Shown in pieces: positions 19,139-26,567 of a DNA stretch of 64,000 nucleotides; positions within the stretch are counted from its first letter, which is position 1; each line of letters starts with the position of its first letter. The stretch covers positions 1 through 64,000 of the forward strand of contig CAITUY010000215.1 of the NCBI GenBank assembly GCA_903895695.1. Reading direction: 5' to 3'. Both the position numbers and the translations under genes were made by a program. The notes under the pieces were generated by a model that worked only from the letters and a program-made list of their open reading frames with translations, was not told the DNA's origin and searched no databases. Source of the DNA: an uncultured bacterium (lineage in GTDB: Bacteria; Verrucomicrobiota; Kiritimatiellia; CAIKKV01; CAITUY01).

Positions 19139-19221
19139 TGCTCGGGGTGGGAGTTGAACCCACACGCCCTTGCGGGCACTAGCCCCTCAAACTAGTGTGT
19201 CTGCCATTCCACCACCCGAGC
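19136..19221 (-). tRNA. tRNA-Leu (anticodon GAG), CCA encoded
   Basis: The minus strand reads a 7-bp acceptor stem GCTCGGG/CCCGAGC. The D arm begins TGGTGGAATGGCAGACAC. The anticodon stem CTAGT/GCTAG holds the loop TTGAGGG. A long class II variable arm (TGCCCGCAAGGGCG) and a T arm GTGGGTTCAACTCCCAC follow. The anticodon is GAG, reading CTC/CTT leucine codons. Discriminator A is at 19139 and CCA occupies 19138-19136. The long variable arm and anticodon agree on leucine. Confidence 0.95.
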
Positions 19222-19292
19222 AGGGGAAAAAGAGCGGGTAATCTAACGAGTTCGCCATGCCGGCGCAAGCAACGAATCTCTCCGCGTTCCAT

Positions 19293-20048
19293 TCACTTAA
19301 CGGGCGGCCGGGCCGGTTTCTCGAAAGACTTCATGTGGACCGTGCCCGCATCGAAGACGACGATCATCTTCGCTTCGTTCAGCCGCGCCAGTGAGCCGCT
19401 ATCCTGGTCAAAATCCCACTCCCACGTGCAGCGCCGGCTGTCGCTGTTGCCGGCATTCGTGTTCCGAACCGAGCCCGGCGCGATGATGCGGCTGGTCACG
19501 TGCAGACCCGCGAAAAATGGGGTCACGGTTGGGGCAACCTTGGGGTCCGTCAGGTCGGGAAGGGGCTCGATCACGCCCAGGTGCGGCGCCTGGAGGACCA
19601 GACGCCCCGTCCCGTCAACATCGCGGCGATACACGGCGCCCATGTCGGCGAAATACGGCTGCTTCAACAGCGTCTCCAGGCTGTCGAACTGAATGGTGAG
19701 TTCCACGGACGGCCAGGCGCCATGCGTGTTAACCGTGAGTTTGGAAAGCACTAGCCCGGGGGCCGCCAGCGACGCGAACCGATTCTGCAACACCGTCTCG
19801 TCGAACAACAGGGGGATATCCAGCAGCTCGGGGACTGCGTTGCCGACACCCCCCGCCCGCCGCAGCTCAGCCGCGAGGACCGCCGTGCTCTGGACCTGCT
19901 TGATCATGTGGGCCGGCATGGAATAGACAAGACGCCACTTCCCACCGCCGTCTGCGTTGATGGTAAGGGTGGAGTCGAGCTTGATGCATCCGGTGCCGCC
20001 CAGCAGGACCGCGAGCACCAAGCCCTGAGCTATCCGGTGCGCGTTCAT
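19293..20048 (-). CDS. Predicted lipoprotein of unknown function
   Basis: 251 residues. A type II signal peptide ends in a lipobox LGGTGC with the lipidated cysteine at residue 21. The mature part opens with IKLDSTLTINADGGGKWRLVYSMP, a strand pattern like LppM-type lipoproteins, but no named domain is certain. It would be anchored to the inner or outer membrane. Its ATG overlaps the stop of the FtsB-like gene by four bases (ATGA at 20045-20048), so it is translationally coupled and is the last gene of the enolase operon. Confidence 0.8.
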   Translation of the reverse strand: MNAHRIAQGLVLAVLLGGTGCIKLDSTLTINADGGGKWRLVYSMPAHMIKQVQSTAVLAAELRRAGGVGNAVPELLDIPLLFDETVLQNRFASLAAPGLVLSKLTVNTHGAWPSVELTIQFDSLETLLKQPYFADMGAVYRRDVDGTGRLVLQAPHLGVIEPLPDLTDPKVAPTVTPFFAGLHVTSRIIAPGSVRNTNAGNSDSRRCTWEWDFDQDSGSLARLNEAKMIVVFDAGTVHMKSFEKPARPPVK

Positions 20049-20365
20049 AGTTGATGTACCTGCTGGTGCACGTTCGTGCCCTGGAACCGGAAGATCGTTT
20101 CCCCGGGCTTGGCCATACCCTGCTCCCTCGCGATGCGCTCGACGAACTCCGGATCCGAATGGAACCGGCGCTGGTTCTCGTCAAGCTCACGAAGGCGCAT
20201 TTCAAGCTTGGCGTTGCTCTCTTGCAGCACGAGCTTACGGAGTTCCATGTCCCGGAACCGGTTCTGCTGCGGCACGAATACGCAGGCGACCGCGATGGCC
20301 ACAGCCACCAGCGCCACGCCCAACGCCACCCGGAATACTAGTACCCAGCCGTTCACAGTCGTCAC
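20045..20365 (-). CDS. FtsB/DivIC-family septum formation initiator-like protein
   Basis: 106 residues with the family layout: a short cytoplasmic start, one transmembrane helix (about 8-30), a coiled coil (about 34-66, LRKLVLQESNAKLEMRLREL) and the ending FVERIAREQGMAKPGE, the usual FtsB/DivIC tail motif. FtsB works in the divisome with FtsL and FtsQ. The gene lies 65 bases downstream of enolase, the same eno-ftsB order found in many bacteria, which supports the call. The lipoprotein gene overlaps its stop. Confidence 0.85.
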   Translation of the reverse strand: MTTVNGWVLVFRVALGVALVAVAIAVACVFVPQQNRFRDMELRKLVLQESNAKLEMRLRELDENQRRFHSDPEFVERIAREQGMAKPGETIFRFQGTNVHQQVHQL

Positions 20366-20370
20366 ACACC

Positions 20371-20401
20371 CATCCCCGGCACCGTACGGCTGCCGGGGAT
20401 G
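20371..20401 (-). terminator. Perfect 11-bp hairpin between enolase and ftsB-like gene
   Basis: CATCCCCGGCA (20371-20381) is the exact reverse complement of TGCCGGGGATG (20391-20401), with a nine-base loop. It sits in the 65-base gap inside the eno-ftsB operon. No U-tract follows on the minus strand, so it is more likely an attenuator, an mRNA-stability hairpin or a palindromic repeat than a full terminator. Confidence 0.5.
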
Positions 20402-20430
20402 AGCGCCCTATTCCAAGCCCGGACAACCGG

Positions 20431-21705
20431 TTAGATCACGCCGCCATAGACGGCGTTGTCGCCCAGCATCTCCTCGATGCGGAGCAACTGGTTATATTTG
20501 CAGACGCGGTCCGTGCGGCACAGCGAGCCGGTCTTGATCTGGCCCGCATTCGTCGCCACCGCGATGTCGGCAATCGTCGCGTCCTCGGTCTCACCCGACC
20601 GATGGCTGACCACGGCCGTGTACCCGGCCTGTGTCGCCATGCGGATCGCATCCAGCGTCTCGGTCAACGTCCCGATCTGGTTGACCTTGATCAGGATCGA
20701 GTTGGCAATGCCCTGGTCGATGCCCTTCTTCAGGTACTCCGTGTTGGTCACGAACAGATCGTCGCCCACGAGCTGGATCTTGTCACCGAGTTTCTCGGTG
20801 AGCTTCTTCCAGCCTTCCCAGTCGTTCTCGGCCATGCCGTCCTCGATGCTGATGATCGGGTACTTGTCGCAGAGGTCGGCATAGAACGCCACCATCTGGT
20901 CGGCCGTGAGTTGCGAGCCGTCGCTCTTCTTGAAGACGTAGCGCTTCTTGGCGACATCATAGAACTCGCTGGCTGCCGGGTCGAGGGCCAGGAAAACGTC
21001 CTTACCGGGCTTGTAGCCGGCCTTCTTGATTGCCTCGACGATGACGTCCAAGGCCTGCGTGTTGCTCTTGAGCACCGGGGCGAACCCGCCTTCGTCGCCC
21101 ACGGCCGTGCTGAGCTTCATGCCCTTCAGCACGCCCTTCAAGGCGTGGAAAATTTCCGCGCCCATGCGCAGCGCCTCGGCGAACGAGGTGGCGCCCTTGG
21201 GCATGATCATGAATTCCTGGATGTCGATCGGAGCGTCGGAATGCGCGCCGCCGTTCATGATGTTCATCATCGGGACGGGCAGAACCTTGCCGTTCGCGCC
21301 GCCAATGTAACGGAACAAGGGCAGGCCGCAATACTCGGCCGCCGCCTTGGCCACGGCCAGCGACACGGCCAGCAGGGCGTTCGCGCCGAGCTTGCCCTTG
21401 TTGGGAGTGCCGTCCATGGCGATCATGGCCATGTCGATCGCGACCTGGTCGCGACAATCGTTGCCGATCAGCTTCGGGCCGATGATCTCGTTGACGTTCT
21501 TGACGGCCTTCTGGACGCCCTTGCCCAGATAACGTTTCTTGTCGCCGTCACGCAGTTCGACGGCCTCATGCTCGCCGGTCGAGGCACCGGACGGTACTGC
21601 CGCGCGACCTACGATTCCGCTCTCCAGCGTCACGTCCACTTCGACAGTCGGGTTACCGCGCGAATCCAGGATTTCCCGGGCCACTACACTCTCGATCATT
21701 GCCAT
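20431..21705 (-). CDS. eno: Enolase (phosphopyruvate hydratase)
   Basis: 424 residues, normal length. Diagnostic segments are REILDSRGNPTVEVDV at the start, GASTGEHEAVELRDGDK, MPVPMMNIMNGGAHSD-like text near residue 150 and the enolase signature SILIKVNQIGTLTET near 340, followed by VSHRSGETED. It converts 2-phosphoglycerate to phosphoenolpyruvate in glycolysis, in the cytoplasm, with magnesium. The start at 21705 has AGGAG eight bases upstream. A good sigma70-like promoter lies at 21768-21796. FtsB-like and lipoprotein genes follow in the same direction. Confidence 0.98.
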   Translation of the reverse strand: MAMIESVVAREILDSRGNPTVEVDVTLESGIVGRAAVPSGASTGEHEAVELRDGDKKRYLGKGVQKAVKNVNEIIGPKLIGNDCRDQVAIDMAMIAMDGTPNKGKLGANALLAVSLAVAKAAAEYCGLPLFRYIGGANGKVLPVPMMNIMNGGAHSDAPIDIQEFMIMPKGATSFAEALRMGAEIFHALKGVLKGMKLSTAVGDEGGFAPVLKSNTQALDVIVEAIKKAGYKPGKDVFLALDPAASEFYDVAKKRYVFKKSDGSQLTADQMVAFYADLCDKYPIISIEDGMAENDWEGWKKLTEKLGDKIQLVGDDLFVTNTEYLKKGIDQGIANSILIKVNQIGTLTETLDAIRMATQAGYTAVVSHRSGETEDATIADIAVATNAGQIKTGSLCRTDRVCKYNQLLRIEEMLGDNAVYGGVI

Positions 21706-21767
21706 GCTGCGTTTCTCCTTGAGACGTTTCCCGCCGGCTGCCGGCGTTTTGATTAGACGATGGGGGC

Positions 21768-21796
21768 AGCATACGGAAGGTCCATCGGGCTTTCAA
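21768..21796 (-). promoter_or_regulatory. Sigma70-like promoter of enolase
   Basis: On the minus strand TTGAAA (21791-21796) and TATGCT (21768-21773) are spaced by exactly 17 bases. Transcription would begin near 21761, about 55 bases before the enolase ATG. Confidence 0.6.
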
Positions 21797-21867
21797 GCAT
21801 GAACGCGTCCATCGCCTCGTCGCCACCCTGCCCGATGGCATCGGCATCGATCCCTGGCCCGACGCCG

Positions 21868-22008
21868 TCAGTACACCTCGTCGTGCGTCCCCATACTCTC
21901 CAGCAATATCCCTTGCTTGCCCGAGTGCTTGATAGGTCTGAAAATGATCCGGAGATCGTAACCCACACTGCACGCCCACGAGCCGGTAAGAACACCCGTC
22001 AACTTGTG
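21868..22008 (-). pseudogene. Truncated RelE/YafQ-like toxin gene (C-terminal fragment only)
   Basis: The minus frame ending at TGA 21868-21870 encodes 46 residues typical of the C-terminus of YafQ/RelE-fold mRNA interferases: HKLTGVLTGSW, then ACSVGYDLRIIF, then GTHDEVY at the end. The N-terminal half and the partner antitoxin, expected upstream near 22008-22400, are missing: that DNA is now the start of the MmeI-type gene. The frame continues open into that gene but loses all family resemblance after residue HKL. It reads as a toxin cut by arrival of the restriction-modification gene. Confidence 0.65.
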
Positions 22009-22023
22009 GACCCGCAACGAAGG

Positions 22024-24810
22024 ATGGAATGGAGCAAGGTCGACCTGAAAGAACGGTCGGCCGCGCAGGAACACTTCATCGACCTCTGCCGCCTGGTCGG
22101 CCACCCCACCCCGGCCGAGGCCGATCCCACCGGCGACCGATTCTGTTTCGAGAAAGGCGCCGCCAAACACGGTGGCGGCGACGGTTTCGCCGACGTCTGG
22201 TACAAGGACCATTTCGGCTGGGAATACAAAGGCCGCCACAAAGACCTCGATGCCGCTTTCGACCAACTCTTGCTCTACAAGGACGACCTCGCCAACCCGC
22301 CCCTCCTGGTCGTCTGCGATTTCGACCGGATTGCCATCCGGACCAACTTCACCGGCACCGTCCCCGTGACCTACGACGTGCTCATGACGGCCGTCGGGGA
22401 CGCCCGCAATCTTGAGATCCTGCGATGCCTCTTTTTCGCTCCTGAAAAACTGAAGCCGGGCCGCACGAGCGATGCCGTCACCCAGGATGCCGCCGACCGT
22501 TTCGCCGTCATCGCCGAATCCATGCGCAAGCGCGGACTGGAACCCGGCGCCTCCGCCCATTTCCTCGATCGGATCGTCTTCTGCCTGTTCGCCGAGGACA
22601 TCGGCCTGCTACCCGACATGATCTTCTCCCGGATCACGGAGCGGGCCGCGGGCGACCCAGCCCGTTTCACCCGGCTCATCGGCCAACTCTTCCAGGCCAT
22701 GGCCCAAGGCGGCGATTTCGGCCTGGACCCCATACGTCATTTCAACGGCAACCTGTTCGACGGCGATGGCGTGCCCAATCTGACGCTCGACGAGATCAAG
22801 CGGATCGCCGAGTCCAGTCGACTGGACTGGAGCGCCGTCAACCCAACCATCTTCGGTACATTGTTCCTGCGCGGCATGGACCCCGCGAAGCGTTCGCAGT
22901 TGGGGGCGGAGTTCACCGGCAAGGCCGATATCGAGGACGTAGTCGACAACGTCATCATGCGCGTACTGCACCGCGAATGGGACGAAACGCGCGGCACGGT
23001 GGAAAACTTGCTAATCACGGGCAAGAAGGTGGCCTCCAGCGATGCGGCGTCCGCCGCTTCCGGTCCTCGCCCCGCGCTCTCCGATTCCCGCCGTCGAAAG
23101 GCCCGAGGGGAAGCGGCGTCCCTGCTCCATGCCTTTCTGACTCGGCTCCAGTCGCTCAAGATCCTGGACCCGGCTTGCGGATCGGGGAACTTTCTCTATG
23201 TGGCTCTACTGAAACTGAAGGATCTGGAGAAAGAAGTCATCCTGTATGCCATGGAAAATGACCTCGGCGGTTTCTTGCCCATGGTCGGTCCCTGGCAACT
23301 CCACGGCATCGAGATCAACCCTTACGCGCATGACCTGGCCCAGATGACCGTCTGGATCGGGTGGCTCCAGTGGATTCGCTTTAACGGGTTCGGCCAACCC
23401 CAGGAACCCATCCTGCGCCCCATGAGCGCCAATTTCCGTTGCATGGATGCCATCATGGAGACGGTGAACTCAGGGTCGGGGAACGATGCGAAAGCGTGTG
23501 ACCCCGAATGGCCGACCGTGGATTTCGTGATCGGCAATCCGCCGTTCCTGGGAGGGAAGATGCTGCGGCGGGAACTCGGGGACGTCTACGTTGACCGCCT
23601 TCTGGCGCGCTACAAGGGGCGCGTGCCGGCCGAGGCGGACCTATGCTGCTATTGGTTCGAGAAGGCGCGTGCCATGTTGGAGGCAGGGCGATGCAAACGC
23701 GTCGGTCTGCTCGCAACCCAGGGTATCCGCGGCGGCGCCAACCGCGAGGTGCTGAAACGCATCAAAGACACCGGCGAAATCGTCTGGGCCGTGTCGGACC
23801 GCGACTGGATCCTGGATGGCGCCAACGTGCACGTCAGCATGGTCGGGTTCGGCCCCAAGACGGAAAGCGGCGAGCGTCTCTTGGACGGCCACGCGGTTGC
23901 CGTCATCAACGCGAATCTGTCGTCGCAGGCCGATACGACGCAGGCCCGCGTCCTCGATGCAAACACCGGCATCGCCTTCATGGGCGACACCAAGGGCGGC
24001 CCGTTCGAGGTGCCCGAGTCGCTCGCTCGCGAATGGTTGACGCTACGCAACCCGAACGGCGAGTCCAACGCCGACGTTGTCCGCCCCTGGGCCAATGGGC
24101 TGGAACTCACGCGCGTGCCGCAACGCTTGTGGATCGTCGACTTCGATCCCGAGATGACGGAACACGATGCGGCCCAGTACGAAGCGCCATTCGAGCACAT
24201 CAAGCAACACGTCAAACCGATGCGGGCGGCATCGAGGACGACGATTCAGGCATGGTGGTTGCACGAACGGCCTCGACCCGACCTCCGAGCCGCGCTGACA
24301 TCATTGCCGCGTTACCTCGCCACGCCACGAGTGTCCAAACACCGTTTGTTCGTCTGGATGGATGCAGCCGTTCTACCTGACAGTGCCCTCATCGCCTTCG
24401 CCCGTGACGACGACTTCTTCTTCGGGGTCCTGCACTCCCGCCTACACGAGGTCTGGGCCTTACGGATGGGCACTCAGTTGGAGGATCGTCCGCGCTACAC
24501 CCCCACGACCTGTTTCGAGACGTTCCCCTTCCCGCCTCTGGACCGGCTACGCGATCCCGTCCGGCCCACATCCGCCATTGCGGCGGCCGCCAAGGCGTTG
24601 CATGAAGCCCGGCAGAATTGGCTCGGCGACCGGTCGGATGCGACGCGCACGCTCACCGCCCTCTACAACAGACGCCCGGATTGGCTGCTCAACGCGCACC
24701 AGACTCTCGATGCCGCCGTGTTCGCCGCCTACAGTTGGCCCACGGACCTGACTGACGCGCAGATTCTGGAGCGGTTGCTCGCGTTGAATCTCGAACGGGC
24801 GAAGTGGTGA
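22024..24810 (+). CDS. MmeI-like type IIL restriction-modification enzyme (single chain)
   Basis: 928 residues from the ATG at 22024. An open frame extends upstream to 21760, but those 88 residues are antisense to the toxin remnant and are unlike the family, whose members begin near EWSKVDLKERSAAQEHF. GTG 22009 is another possible start. Order of domains: PD-ExK nuclease (D57...E67-Y-K69), a helical linker, a gamma-class N6-adenine methyltransferase with DPACGSGNF near residue 382 and NPPF near 505, then a target recognition domain with RYLATPRVSKHRLFVWM near 760. One protein both methylates and cuts about 20 bases from its site. It is flanked by enolase (divergent) and a nuclease gene (convergent). 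Confidence 0.9.
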   Translation: MEWSKVDLKERSAAQEHFIDLCRLVGHPTPAEADPTGDRFCFEKGAAKHGGGDGFADVWYKDHFGWEYKGRHKDLDAAFDQLLLYKDDLANPPLLVVCDFDRIAIRTNFTGTVPVTYDVLMTAVGDARNLEILRCLFFAPEKLKPGRTSDAVTQDAADRFAVIAESMRKRGLEPGASAHFLDRIVFCLFAEDIGLLPDMIFSRITERAAGDPARFTRLIGQLFQAMAQGGDFGLDPIRHFNGNLFDGDGVPNLTLDEIKRIAESSRLDWSAVNPTIFGTLFLRGMDPAKRSQLGAEFTGKADIEDVVDNVIMRVLHREWDETRGTVENLLITGKKVASSDAASAASGPRPALSDSRRRKARGEAASLLHAFLTRLQSLKILDPACGSGNFLYVALLKLKDLEKEVILYAMENDLGGFLPMVGPWQLHGIEINPYAHDLAQMTVWIGWLQWIRFNGFGQPQEPILRPMSANFRCMDAIMETVNSGSGNDAKACDPEWPTVDFVIGNPPFLGGKMLRRELGDVYVDRLLARYKGRVPAEADLCCYWFEKARAMLEAGRCKRVGLLATQGIRGGANREVLKRIKDTGEIVWAVSDRDWILDGANVHVSMVGFGPKTESGERLLDGHAVAVINANLSSQADTTQARVLDANTGIAFMGDTKGGPFEVPESLAREWLTLRNPNGESNADVVRPWANGLELTRVPQRLWIVDFDPEMTEHDAAQYEAPFEHIKQHVKPMRAASRTTIQAWWLHERPRPDLRAALTSLPRYLATPRVSKHRLFVWMDAAVLPDSALIAFARDDDFFFGVLHSRLHEVWALRMGTQLEDRPRYTPTTCFETFPFPPLDRLRDPVRPTSAIAAAAKALHEARQNWLGDRSDATRTLTALYNRRPDWLLNAHQTLDAAVFAAYSWPTDLTDAQILERLLALNLERAKW

Positions 24811-24862
24811 GGAATCCTACGCACCGTGATGCTTGCTTCAATCATCTGGAATTTGTCCAGCT

Positions 24863-25618
24863 TCAGGCGGGCGGCGGTCCCCTGCCCTCGACCTCGAAGT
24901 CGCACACCAGCGGCAGATGATCCGAGAGCGTGACCTGCGGCATTTCGAACCGGGTAACGCGGATGCCCGGGCTGAACAGGACGAAATCGAGCTGTCGCTT
25001 GGGCGCCCAACTGGGGTACGTCGGCAACCCCTGCGTATTGGCGTTGCGGAGACCCGTGGCCGCCAGAAACAATTCCATCTCCGGGTCGCCCCAGAACGCG
25101 TTGAAGTCCCCGGCCACCAGGTATGGCTTCTTGACGTCCTTCACCAACGAATACAGGTCGCCCAACTGGTACTGCCGGTGCCGGAACCAGATGGAAAGAT
25201 GCACGAGAAACACGGTCAGGTCCTGGAGTTCGAGCTGAATCACGAGCCGCTTGACGCCATGGTCGAAGTAGAGAAAACGCTCCGACTGGATGACGTTGTT
25301 GCTCAGGAATGCATTGCCCTGCTTGTTCGCCACGGGCAGGAAGCGCAGCCAGGAGCGCTCGGCATATTTGGACTCGTGGCTGTGGTAGTGCCCCAGCGAC
25401 GTCGCGATGTGTTCGGCCTGGTTACGCCAGCTCGAACGGAACGACCCCCCGTCGACTTCCACGAGCCCAACCACGTCCGGCTGCAGCGACCCGATGAACT
25501 CCGTCACCTGGTCCAGATTACGGTGCGTCCGCTTGAGGTAACCGCTGCAAGGGAATGGGAAATGGAATCCCAGCCCTGCGCCCGTGCAGTACCGGACATT
25601 GTACAGCAGAAATCTCAT
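24863..25618 (-). CDS. Endonuclease/exonuclease/phosphatase (EEP) family protein
   Basis: 251 residues from the ATG at 25618; the longer open frame to 25726 has no family likeness before MRFLLYNVRY. EEP motifs are complete: N8 (LLYNVRYC), Glu in VVGLVEVDGG, His in VHLSIWF, GDFNAFWGDPE, LDFVLFSPG and the final SDHLPLVCDFE. The fold cuts phosphodiesters in DNA, RNA, lipids or phosphoinositides, with Mg. The substrate here cannot be told. No signal peptide. It is convergent with the MmeI-type gene (52-base gap) and the spacer on its other side holds a repeat (25734-25819). Confidence 0.85.
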   Translation of the reverse strand: MRFLLYNVRYCTGAGLGFHFPFPCSGYLKRTHRNLDQVTEFIGSLQPDVVGLVEVDGGSFRSSWRNQAEHIATSLGHYHSHESKYAERSWLRFLPVANKQGNAFLSNNVIQSERFLYFDHGVKRLVIQLELQDLTVFLVHLSIWFRHRQYQLGDLYSLVKDVKKPYLVAGDFNAFWGDPEMELFLAATGLRNANTQGLPTYPSWAPKRQLDFVLFSPGIRVTRFEMPQVTLSDHLPLVCDFEVEGRGPPPA

Positions 25619-25733
25619 GGCTAAGTTATAGCCGATTAGGCGGTGTCCGAACAATAGACAAAACCCCGGCGGCCAGCTATCCTGTCCCCAATCGTCCCCA
25701 GGAGGCGACGCATCAGGGAAAGCCATGTCTTAC

Positions 25734-25819
25734 GTTTCGGGTTTCAAGACAGGTGTCATTGTGCGAATATCCCGAGACTTGGACCTGAAACCCCGAAGCC
25801 TGAACACTGAAACCCGAAC
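25734..25819. repeat. Imperfect inverted repeat before pyrF
   Basis: GTTTCGGGTTTCA (25734-25746) pairs with TGAAACCCGAAC (25808-25819). Around the second arm the motif CTGAACACTGAAACCCGAAC repeats in short degenerate units up to the pyrF start. It looks like a palindromic intergenic repeat. The 216-base spacer 25619-25834 holds nothing else I can support. Confidence 0.5.
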
Positions 25820-25834
25820 ACTGAACCTTCCCTC

Positions 25835-26554
25835 ATGAACAAACCTGAAGTGATCGTTGCCCTGGATGTGCCGAACGCGGAGGCCGTGCCGCCCCTGCTC
25901 CGCCAACTGCCGCCCGAGATTCGCTGGGTCAAGGTGGGCCTCGAACTCTATACGATCGCCGGCCCGGCCATCGTGAGAACCCTGACCGCGTCGGGCAGGC
26001 AGGTCTTTCTCGACCTCAAGTTCCACGACATCCCGCGCACGGTGGCCAACGCGATCGCGGCGGCCGGGGGGCTGGGCGCCGCGCTCATGACCGTGCATGC
26101 CACGGGCGGCCGCGCCATGCTGAAGGCGGCGGCCGAGGCAGCCGCGGCGTTCGGTGAGCGCCGGCCAAAACTCGTGGCCGTGACGACCCTGACCAGCCTG
26201 AATGCCGACGATTTCAAGGATCTGGGCCTCGCCCGTTCCGTGGCCGACCAGGCGCTGGCCCTGACCGATCTGGCCCTCGCGAGCGGCATCGACGGGGTCG
26301 TCACCTCGGTCCACGAGGCCACTGCATTACGCGCCCGCTTCGGCGCCGGGCCGCTGCTCGTGACCCCGGGCATCCGGCCGACCGGGGCGGATGTCGGTGA
26401 CCAGAAGCGGGTCGCCACGCCCGCCGTGGCGGTCCGCGCCGGCGCCAGTTACCTGGTCGTCGGCCGCCCCATCGTCGAGGCACCCGATCCCGCGCGGGCG
26501 GCCCGCGCGATCCTGGCCGAAATCGACGCCGCCTGGGCAGTCCTGAAACCGTGA
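25835..26554 (+). CDS. pyrF: Orotidine 5'-phosphate decarboxylase
   Basis: 239 residues, the standard length of the short bacterial OMP decarboxylases. IVALDVPNAE near the start and the catalytic loop FLDLKFHDIPRTVANA near residue 57 with the Asp-Lys-Asp charge network are diagnostic. MTVHATGGRAML and LVTPGIRP, and the ending YLVVGRPIVEAPDP, are the phosphate-binding elements. It makes UMP in the last step of pyrimidine synthesis. It stands alone; no other pyr gene is in the window. Confidence 0.96.
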   Translation: MNKPEVIVALDVPNAEAVPPLLRQLPPEIRWVKVGLELYTIAGPAIVRTLTASGRQVFLDLKFHDIPRTVANAIAAAGGLGAALMTVHATGGRAMLKAAAEAAAAFGERRPKLVAVTTLTSLNADDFKDLGLARSVADQALALTDLALASGIDGVVTSVHEATALRARFGAGPLLVTPGIRPTGADVGDQKRVATPAVAVRAGASYLVVGRPIVEAPDPARAARAILAEIDAAWAVLKP

Positions 26555-26567
26555 TGCACGAGCCGTA

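Noticed and set aside
20602..21756. Plus-strand frame of 384 codons
   Set aside because: Antisense to enolase, a certain gene.
21753..21995. Minus frame of 80 codons over the enolase promoter
   Set aside because: It overlaps the toxin remnant in another phase and contains the enolase promoter; no family likeness.
21760..22023. N-terminal 88-codon extension of the MmeI-type frame
   Set aside because: It is antisense to the toxin remnant, lacks a ribosome site at its start and does not resemble the family, which begins near EWSKVDL.
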